From DATJGR01 sp963780795 (lineage in GTDB: Bacteria; Pseudomonadota; Gammaproteobacteria; Pseudomonadales; Azotimanducaceae): a stretch of 64,000 bases of DNA. Below the pieces are notes generated by a model. It had not been told where the DNA came from, made no database searches, and was given only the letters and a program-made list of their open reading frames with translations. This document shows positions 34,872 through 44,328 of this stretch, in pieces (positions within the stretch are counted from its first letter, which is position 1; each line of letters opens with the position of its first letter). Position numbers and translations under genes: made by a program. The stretch is from NCBI GenBank assembly GCA_963780795.1, contig CAWADH010000013.1:124001-188000 (forward strand). The letters are read 5' to 3'.

Positions 34872-36041
34872 TCAGCTGCGCCGCAACCGATCCGACACTG
34901 CGATCGGGCTCGGGTATCTGAAGATCACGATGTAGGTCGAGATGACGAACGTCAGCACGGTCGCGCCCTGTACGACGTGTGATGCCGCGTCGCTCATCAA
35001 CGCGATGCTCGTTGCGAGATAGGCGACCAAAAGCGAGAACTCGCTCGTCTGACCGAGCCGCACTCCGGCTTCCCACGCGACCTTGGTCGAGTCACCCTGC
35101 AGGGCGATCAACCAGCGGAACACCACTGGCTTCAAGCCGATCAGCAGCACAGCCAGCACCAGCGTCGGCAGCGCGACCTGCAGCAACAGATCGAAGTGGA
35201 TCGCCGCGCCGACCGAGAAGAAGAACATGACGAGGAAGAAGTCGCGCAGCGGGCGTAGGTTCTCCGCGATGTACTGTGCGATAGGGCTCGTCGCCATCGA
35301 CACGCCGGCCACGAATGCGCCGATTTCGAGCGACAGGCCGATGGCTTTGGCGCCGCTCGCTACGGCCAGGCACCAGCCGATCGCGGCCAGAAAGATGAAC
35401 TCGTGGAACGCGTCGAACTTGTGGATCAGCGGCAGCACGAGGAATCGCACGATCACGAATGCGACGATCACAAGCGACGGCAATGCTACGAACACCTCGA
35501 TGACGCTACCCAGGGCGTCCGTCACCGACGTGCCGCGCCCGGAAAGAATGATCAGCGCGAGAATCGCGATTAGGTCCTGGATCAACAGCAGGCTGACCAC
35601 CAGCTCGCCGATGTGGCGGTGATGCAACACCGTGGTCGGCAGCAGCTTCAGTCCGACGATGGTGCTCGAGAACATGCAGGCTGTGCCTGCAACCGTGGCG
35701 TCGACCCATGAGAAGCCGAATGCGCGCATCACGCAGACCGAAACCGCGAAGAAGATCAGCGAACTCACGACTGCCGTGACGACGGCGGAGCCGACCATGT
35801 TGCGCAGCTTGGACGGCTGAAGATCGAGGCCGACGAGGAACAGCAGAAAGATGATTCCGAACTCCGAGACCTCGGACACCATCGACGCGTCGTTGACCCA
35901 CCCGAGCCCGTGCGGGCCCGTGATACCACCGACCGCGATGTAGGCGACGAGCAGCGGTTGGCGCGTGTATAGCGCCGCTGCGGCAAGCACCGCGGCGCCG
36001 GCGAATATCAGGAAGAACGATTCGACGATACCGGCGTGCAT
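34872..36041 (-). CDS. CPA2-family monovalent cation:proton antiporter
   Basis: Polytopic membrane protein of 389 residues with 11-12 hydrophobic segments. It matches the Na+/H+ exchanger (KefB/KefC-type) domain: GITGPHGLGWV, FGIIFLLFLVGLDL, and the transport-site segment LLIQDLIAILALI with the Asp of the fold. The C-terminal RCK nucleotide-binding domain of KefB/C is absent, so it is a minimal transporter. It is convergent with acuI and lies 66 bases downstream of the DUF934 gene, possibly in the same transcript as cysI. Confidence 0.9.
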   Translation of the reverse strand: MHAGIVESFFLIFAGAAVLAAAALYTRQPLLVAYIAVGGITGPHGLGWVNDASMVSEVSEFGIIFLLFLVGLDLQPSKLRNMVGSAVVTAVVSSLIFFAVSVCVMRAFGFSWVDATVAGTACMFSSTIVGLKLLPTTVLHHRHIGELVVSLLLIQDLIAILALIILSGRGTSVTDALGSVIEVFVALPSLVIVAFVIVRFLVLPLIHKFDAFHEFIFLAAIGWCLAVASGAKAIGLSLEIGAFVAGVSMATSPIAQYIAENLRPLRDFFLVMFFFSVGAAIHFDLLLQVALPTLVLAVLLIGLKPVVFRWLIALQGDSTKVAWEAGVRLGQTSEFSLLVAYLATSIALMSDAASHVVQGATVLTFVISTYIVIFRYPSPIAVSDRLRRS

Positions 36042-36107
36042 GCGTAGCCAGCCGCATAGAGGTGCGGGAATTATGACAGGAGGTCCGGCGTACTAGACAG
36101 GCGGAAA

Positions 36108-36605
36108 CTATTGCTGGCCGCGCGCGATCCGTCTGAACGCGGGTTGCGGATCGACCACGGATCCCTGATAGAAGTCGGTGAGAGAGTTCATTGCGGCGAG
36201 CGCGATCTCGGGATCGTGGCCATCCGGCAGTTGATAGGAGTCGATCCCGCATCGGTGCATGTAGTTCAGCACGTCTTCGTGCACCTCGCCGATCGCGCGC
36301 AATTCACCGGTAAAGCCAAATCGCGTGCGAAGCAGGACGGCGAGCGACAGACCGCGACCATCGTTCATCGTTGGGAAACGGATTGCGACCAGCGCAACCT
36401 TGGGCAGCAATGGCGCGATCTCGTTCGGCTCGCCATCGCCGGGCAACCAGATGCCGACGTCGCGAGCCTCCCCGAACAGCTCGGCGTGCGCCAGCGCATA
36501 GCTCGCAGGTACGATCGTGTGCGGCGTAATGGCGCCGTCGGCGATCTCTTCCCGCAGCGTCCAGTCGTCGGAGACTACGCGGCCGCCCTTAATGAGCGTC
36601 GGCAT
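36108..36605 (-). CDS. DUF934 protein associated with sulfite reductase
   Basis: A 165-residue protein of family DUF934, found mainly in proteobacteria directly after a CysI-type sulfite reductase. The family landmarks are MPTLIKGGRVVSDDW, LPKVALVAIRFPTMNDGRGLS, and LRAIGEVHEDVLNYMHRCGID. The start at 36605 overlaps the end of cysI by 17 bases, which supports coupled expression. It is thought to assist sulfite or sulfate reduction, but no activity has been shown to my knowledge. Confidence 0.92.
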   Translation of the reverse strand: MPTLIKGGRVVSDDWTLREEIADGAITPHTIVPASYALAHAELFGEARDVGIWLPGDGEPNEIAPLLPKVALVAIRFPTMNDGRGLSLAVLLRTRFGFTGELRAIGEVHEDVLNYMHRCGIDSYQLPDGHDPEIALAAMNSLTDFYQGSVVDPQPAFRRIARGQQ

Positions 36606-38244
36606 AGATGCGCTCCTTGAACGGGTCGATGCCGATGCGGCGATAGCAGTCGAGAAAGCGCTCGTCTTCTTCTCGATGCGCGACGTAAACCTCGAGGATC
36701 TGGTCGATGACGTCGGGCACCGCACCGCGTGAGAACGAAGGTCCGACGATCTCGGCCAGCGACGAGTCTCGACCGGCATTGCCGCCCAGCGAGATCTGGT
36801 ACCACTCTTCGCCTTTCTTATCGACGCCGAGGATGCCGATGTGGCCGACGTGGTGATGTCCGCACGCGTTCATGCATCCCGAAATGTTCAGGCTGATGTC
36901 TCCGAGATCGTAGAGATAGTCGACGTCGTCGAAGCGCTGCTGAATCGCCTCTGCAATTGGAATCGACTTGGCATTGGCGAGCGAACAATAGTCGCCGCCG
37001 GGGCAGCAGATGATGTCGGTCAGCTTACCGAGGTTCGCCGACGCCAGCCGCTGGCCGCGCGCGAGCTTCCATAGTTCGAGGAGATCCCGCTCGCGAACGT
37101 CGGGCAGAACGAAGTTCTGTTCGTGGCTGATACGGATCTCGCCGAAACCGAACTTGTCCGCCCAGTCGGCGACCGCGTCCATCTGCACATCGGTTACGTC
37201 GCCCGGAGGAACGCCGGTCACTTTCGTCGACAGCGTCACGATGGCGTATCCCGGTTGCTTGTGTGGCGCGACGTTGGTGTGCACCCAACGACTGAACTCC
37301 GGCTCGGCGAGCCGTGCCGCGGCGAGCGAAGAATCGCTTTCGAGCTGCAGATACGGCGGTGGGGCGAACGCCGCAACGGTGCGGTCAATTTCTTCGCGCG
37401 TGAGCGTCGTCGGGCCGTCCTTCGAATGCAACCATTCGGCCTCGACGTGCTGACGGAACACTTCGGGTGACATCGCGCGCACCAGTATTTTGATGCGGGC
37501 CTTGTGCTTGTTGTCGCGACGGCCGTATCGGTTGTAGACCCGCAGAATCGCTTCGAGGTAGGTGAGCAGGTGTACGTCCGGCAGAGACTCTCGAATGAGA
37601 CTGCCGATGACCGGCGTGCGTCCCAGACCGCCGCCGACCTTGACGTCGAATACGATGGCCCCGTTCGCGTCGCGCCGCACTTCGAGGCCGATGTCGTGGA
37701 CATCAATCGCCGCGCGGTCGCTTGCAGATCCGTTGATCGCGATCTTGAACTTGCGCGGCAACCAATTGAATTCCGGATGCGCGGTCGACCATTGCCGGAT
37801 CAGTTCGCAATAGGGACGCCCATCGACCGCCTCATCGGCCGCGACACCGGCGAACTGATCGGCGGTGACGTTGCGAATGCAGTTGCCGCTGGTCTGAATC
37901 GCGTGCATCTGCACGGTTGCGAGATCGGCGAGGATATCCGGAACTTCGGCGAGGTCCGGCCAGTTGAACTGCATGTTCTGCCGGGTGCTCAGGTGCCCGT
38001 AGCCCTTGTCGTAATAGCGCGCGATGTGCGCGAGCATGCGCAGCTGTCTCGACGCCAGCGTTCCATACGGCACCGCGATTCGAAGCATCGGTGCCAGCCG
38101 CTGAATGTACAGGCCGTTGCGCAAACGCAGATGCAGGAAATCGGCGTGCGACAGCGTGCCGTCGATGTAGCGCTGTGTCTGGTCGCGAAATTGCGCGACC
38201 CGTTCGTCGACAAAGTGCTGGTCGAATTCGTCGTACCGGTACAT
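36589..38244 (-). CDS. cysI: Sulfite reductase (siroheme, 4Fe-4S) beta component
   Basis: Reduces sulfite to sulfide with six electrons in cysteine synthesis. The 551-residue protein has the duplicated nitrite/sulfite-reductase fold and the coupled cofactor cysteines Cys414-x5-Cys420 (CPGGDYC) and Cys457-x3-Cys461 (SGCMNACGHHH), plus GHLSTRQNMQ and the repeated siroheme-binding arginines. No cysJ flavoprotein gene is adjacent, so the electron donor is probably a ferredoxin or another reductase encoded elsewhere. It is followed by DUF934. Confidence 0.93.
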   Translation of the reverse strand: MYRYDEFDQHFVDERVAQFRDQTQRYIDGTLSHADFLHLRLRNGLYIQRLAPMLRIAVPYGTLASRQLRMLAHIARYYDKGYGHLSTRQNMQFNWPDLAEVPDILADLATVQMHAIQTSGNCIRNVTADQFAGVAADEAVDGRPYCELIRQWSTAHPEFNWLPRKFKIAINGSASDRAAIDVHDIGLEVRRDANGAIVFDVKVGGGLGRTPVIGSLIRESLPDVHLLTYLEAILRVYNRYGRRDNKHKARIKILVRAMSPEVFRQHVEAEWLHSKDGPTTLTREEIDRTVAAFAPPPYLQLESDSSLAAARLAEPEFSRWVHTNVAPHKQPGYAIVTLSTKVTGVPPGDVTDVQMDAVADWADKFGFGEIRISHEQNFVLPDVRERDLLELWKLARGQRLASANLGKLTDIICCPGGDYCSLANAKSIPIAEAIQQRFDDVDYLYDLGDISLNISGCMNACGHHHVGHIGILGVDKKGEEWYQISLGGNAGRDSSLAEIVGPSFSRGAVPDVIDQILEVYVAHREEDERFLDCYRRIGIDPFKERIYADAH

Positions 38245-38338
38245 GGGGTATTCAGTGCGCGGAACTGCAGATGGGCGCGAACGTTACCAAGATGGCGGAA
38301 TCGAAAGAACTAACCAATGTCTCTATGGATAGAACGGA

Positions 38339-38367
38339 TTGAGTCGCGTAGGAGGCTGGTCTAAACT
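38339..38367 (+). promoter_or_regulatory. Candidate promoter of the 38-residue membrane peptide
   Basis: TTGAGT (38339-38344) and TAAACT (38362-38367) are separated by 17 bases in the 159-base gap between cysI, which runs left, and the small gene that runs right. Predicted transcription would begin about 30 bases before the GTG at 38404. Confidence 0.45.
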
Positions 38368-38403
38368 CGCGCGCGTTTCGTCAATCTGAACACCGAGGCC
38401 AGC

Positions 38404-38520
38404 GTGTCCAACCCGGAATCCAAGCACTGGAGCGATGAAAAAGCCGATGTCGTTGCGGTGCTGACCATCTTCGTCGCGCTCATTCTCGCGGCGGTGCATT
38501 TCATCTCGAACCAGGTCTGA
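38404..38520 (+). CDS. Small single-pass membrane peptide (38 residues)
   Basis: A GTG-started frame encodes a soluble start (MSNPESKHWSDEKAD), then a hydrophobic helix of about 20 residues (VVAVLTIFVALILAAVHFI) and a short polar tail. Composition and the separate promoter-like sequence suggest a real gene. It lies in the cysI-metH gap, divergent from cysI, and ends 9 bases from the convergent metH stop. There is no recognisable family; it may be a small regulator or stabiliser of a membrane complex, but that is speculation. Confidence 0.6.
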   Translation: MSNPESKHWSDEKADVVAVLTIFVALILAAVHFISNQV

Positions 38521-38529
38521 TCCTGCGCC

Positions 38530-42192
<3,663 letters not shown>

Positions 42193-42346
42193 GGTCGGGT
42201 CTTCCGGATGCGAAATTGAGGCGTGATGCTACCGGGACCCAACATGAAGGCAATGGAAGGCGCCGGCGATCAACATGAGCGCCGCTCACGAGCGTGCCTC
42301 GGCCGCCCAGCGTTATGCCTGGCCAGTCGCATCGCAATTGCGTAGC

Positions 42347-42371
42347 ATACCCGAGCGTTTTAGTCGGGTAT
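42347..42371. promoter_or_regulatory. IscR type-1-like operator upstream of nfuA
   Basis: The 25-base site is flanked by perfect 9-base inverted arms, CATACCCGA (42346-42354) and TCGGGTATG (42364-42372), with a GCGTTTTAG centre. Compared with the type-1 IscR consensus (ATASYYGAC, TRWWWYA, GTCRRSTAT) it agrees at 23 of 25 positions; the two mismatches are the C and T at positions 9 and 10. It ends 8 bases before the nfuA start, where a bound [2Fe-2S]-IscR would block transcription. A possible promoter, TGGCCA-17-TAGCAT (42320-42348), overlaps it. metH starts 155 bases away in the other direction. Confidence 0.75.
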
Positions 42372-42379
42372 GACCGCCG

Positions 42380-42961
42380 ATGATCGAAATCTCCAAAACC
42401 GCCCAAGGTTACCTGCGCGACCTGCTCGCGAAGCAGGACCACCCGGACGTCGGTATCCGGGTATTCGTCAGTCAACCGGGAACCGCCCAGGCGGAGACCT
42501 GCATCGCTTACTGTCGTCCCGGAGAGGAACAGACCGACGACATTCCCGTGGCGTACGACGGCTTCACCGCCTGGATCGAAAAGCGCAGCGAACCGTACCT
42601 GGAAGGCGGTGTGGTCGACTTCCAGGACGACCGGATGGGCGGCCAACTGACCATCAAGGCGCCGAACGCACGGGTCCCGAGCGTGGGTCCCGATGCGCCG
42701 ATCGAAGACCGCATCAACTACGTGCTCTACAACGAGATCAATCCGGGCCTGGCCTCGCACGGCGGTCAGGTCACGTTGCTCGAAGTGGTCGACGGCAACA
42801 CCGCGGTGTTGCAGTTCGGCGGCGGATGCCAAGGCTGCTCCGCCGTCGATATCACGCTGAAGCAGGGTGTGGAGCGTTCACTGCTCGCGCAGATTCCGGA
42901 GCTGGTCGCGATCCGCGACAGCACCGACCACAGCGTGCGCGAGCACGCCTACTATCAGTAG
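42380..42961 (+). CDS. nfuA: Fe-S biogenesis protein NfuA
   Basis: Scaffold or carrier that delivers 4Fe-4S clusters to target enzymes. The 193-residue protein has a degenerate A-type N-domain (residues 1-100) and a C-terminal Nfu domain whose cluster-binding CxxC is Cys150-Cys153 (GGGCQGCS). Two further cysteines, 41 and 45, lie in the A-type part but not in the canonical spacing. The ATG at 42380 fits the family N-terminus MIEISKTAQ. Expression is likely controlled by IscR through the palindrome just upstream. Confidence 0.94.
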   Translation: MIEISKTAQGYLRDLLAKQDHPDVGIRVFVSQPGTAQAETCIAYCRPGEEQTDDIPVAYDGFTAWIEKRSEPYLEGGVVDFQDDRMGGQLTIKAPNARVPSVGPDAPIEDRINYVLYNEINPGLASHGGQVTLLEVVDGNTAVLQFGGGCQGCSAVDITLKQGVERSLLAQIPELVAIRDSTDHSVREHAYYQ

Positions 42962-42976
42962 ACGCCAACTGGCGGG

Positions 42977-44062
42977 CTAAGCCGCATCGGCCACCGAACG
43001 TGCTCGTTGGGGCAGCGTGTCGCGCAATCCGCTGGCCAGCTCGCGCAACAACGAAGCAGTGGTGGACCAGTCGAGACACGGATCGGTGACCGACACTCCG
43101 TATGCCAGCTGACGCGGATCACGAGTCAACTTCTGGTTACCTGCGTTGATGTTGCTCTCGATCATCAGTCCCATGATGGAGCGGTTTCCGTCCTGAATCT
43201 GCGCGGCTGCGTCGCGCGCTACGACCATTTGTCGGAGCGGGTCTTTCCCGGAGTTGGCGTGGCTGCAGTCGATCATGATGTTCGAGGTGAGTCCGGCCGC
43301 GGCCAGCGCGCGCTCACATTCGGCGACGCTGTTGTGATCGTAATTCGGACCGTTGTGCCCACCGCGCAGAACGACGTGCGCGGCACGGTTGCCGCGCGTA
43401 TGAATGATCGACACTTGCCCCGACTGATTGATGCCGAGAAACCGGTGCGGCTTCGACACCGACTGCAACGCGTTGATCGCGACGTCGAGACTGCCGTCGG
43501 TACCGTTCTTGAAGCCGACGGCCGATGACAGACCCGACGCCATTTCGCGATGCGTCTGCGACTCGGTGGTGCGCGCACCGATGGCAGACCACGCGATCAA
43601 CTCCTGCAGATACTGCGGAGAAATCGGATCGAGCGCTTCCGTGCTCAGCGGCAGGCCGATCTCTGCGATGCGAAGCAGCAGGCGACGCGCGATGCGGATG
43701 CCTTCTTCGATGTGGAACGTGTCGTTCAGGAAGGGATCGTTGACGAGGCCTTTCCAGCCGACGGTGGTGCGCGGTTTCTCGAAATACGCGCGCATCACGA
43801 TCAGCAGGTGCGGCGACAGTTCGTCCGCGAGCGCCTTCAGACGACGTGCATAGTCTTCCGCTGCGACGACGTCGTGGATCGAGCAGGGGCCGACGACGAT
43901 CAGCAATCGGTGATCTCTGCCGTCGAGGATGTTGCGCACCTGCTCGCGCGCTTCGTGCACTTTGTGTCGCACCTGGTCGGAAACCGGTAACTCCGTCTTC
44001 AGTTGCGCAGGCGTGACGAGCAGCTCCTGCGCTACGACGTTGAGATTCTCGAGTTGCTCCAT
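42977..44062 (-). CDS. aroG: 3-deoxy-7-phosphoheptulonate (DAHP) synthase, AroG type
   Basis: Condenses phosphoenolpyruvate and erythrose-4-phosphate, the first step to Phe, Tyr and Trp. The 361-residue class I enzyme has VVGPCSIHD with the metal cysteine at position 60, MRAYFEKPRTTVGWKGL, HANSGKDP and GLMIESNI. Which aromatic acid inhibits it cannot be read safely from sequence. The ATG at 44062 follows a perfect GGAGGTGA ribosome binding site (44066-44073) that directly abuts a rho-independent terminator, so expression depends on readthrough of the leader described below. Confidence 0.96.
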   Translation of the reverse strand: MEQLENLNVVAQELLVTPAQLKTELPVSDQVRHKVHEAREQVRNILDGRDHRLLIVVGPCSIHDVVAAEDYARRLKALADELSPHLLIVMRAYFEKPRTTVGWKGLVNDPFLNDTFHIEEGIRIARRLLLRIAEIGLPLSTEALDPISPQYLQELIAWSAIGARTTESQTHREMASGLSSAVGFKNGTDGSLDVAINALQSVSKPHRFLGINQSGQVSIIHTRGNRAAHVVLRGGHNGPNYDHNSVAECERALAAAGLTSNIMIDCSHANSGKDPLRQMVVARDAAAQIQDGNRSIMGLMIESNINAGNQKLTRDPRQLAYGVSVTDPCLDWSTTASLLRELASGLRDTLPQRARSVADAA

Positions 44063-44073
44063 GCTTCACCTCC

Positions 44074-44114
44074 AAAACAAAAAACCCCGAGAGGCCGTTG
44101 CCGATCGGGGTTTT
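44074..44114 (-). terminator. Rho-independent terminator in the aroG leader (attenuator)
   Basis: On the minus strand AAAACCCCGA (44114-44105) pairs with TCGGGGTTTT (44090-44081) over a 14-base loop, and the run TTTTTTGTTTT follows. The last T lies next to the aroG Shine-Dalgarno sequence. A terminator placed before, not after, a gene in the same orientation marks a conditional attenuator. Confidence 0.88.
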
Positions 44115-44182
44115 CCCGGAGGGCAACTTGCGTCGCCCTCCCATTCACGGGTCAGGCCACGCTAACTCGTAAATGCGTAGCC
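44074..44182 (-). promoter_or_regulatory. Aromatic amino-acid attenuator of aroG: chain of alternative RNA pairings
   Basis: Reading leftwards, six segments can pair only with their neighbours. Segment 1 (44182-44175, GGCUACGC, inside the leader peptide codons) pairs with segment 2 (44162-44155, GCGUGGCC; 8 pairs, one G-U). Segment 2 also pairs with segment 3 (44137-44130, GGCGACGC; 7 of 8). The region of segment 3 (44141-44135, GGAGGGC) pairs with segment 4 (44124-44118, GCCCUCC). Segment 4 (44126-44115) pairs with segment 5 (44109-44098) as UUGCC/GGCAA plus CGGG/CCCG. Segment 5 overlaps the terminator 5' arm. A ribosome stalled at aromatic codons frees segment 2, giving 2:3, 4:5 and readthrough; a ribosome at the stop codon covers 2, giving 3:4 and termination. 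Confidence 0.72.
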
Positions 44183-44263
44183 AAACCAATACGCCGCGAC
44201 GGCGATCGCCAGGGATGCTCGCTCGTGTGCCAGTGACGGTCGATGCGTAGTTGCGTGATTCAT
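44162..44263 (-). CDS. Leader peptide of aroG, rich in Tyr/Trp/Phe codons
   Basis: A 33-codon frame from ATG 44263 to TAG 44162 in the leader of the DAHP synthase gene. Its last 11 residues are AAYWFGYAFTS: five aromatic codons (Tyr25, Trp26, Phe27, Tyr29, Phe31) in seven positions, covering all three end products of the pathway. The cluster overlaps the first arm of the attenuator. No Shine-Dalgarno sequence is seen before the ATG; if the promoter at 44272-44300 is real, the mRNA would start about two bases before it, i.e. be nearly leaderless. An unrelated small hydrophobic peptide is the alternative reading. Confidence 0.7.
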   Translation of the reverse strand: MNHATTHRPSLAHERASLAIAVAAYWFGYAFTS

Positions 44264-44271
44264 GGCGCCGG

Positions 44272-44300
44272 ATTGTCCGCGTGCCCTTCCGAAAAATCAA
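44272..44300 (-). promoter_or_regulatory. Candidate promoter of the aroG leader
   Basis: On the minus strand TTGATT (44300-44295) and GACAAT (44277-44272) are 17 bases apart, in the short gap after the addA stop. The predicted start near 44265 would almost coincide with the leader peptide ATG. The boxes are only fair matches, so the position of the transcription start is uncertain. Confidence 0.4.
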
Positions 44301-44328
44301 GATCGCCATTGCGCGGTCGTTGGACGGG

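Noticed and set aside
42193..42345. Possible S-adenosylhomocysteine or cobalamin riboswitch in the metH leader
   Set aside because: The gap contains GC-rich short repeats such as GGCGC/GCGCC, but neither the conserved SAH core (GAGGAGCGCUGC) nor the cobalamin B12 box could be matched on the metH strand.
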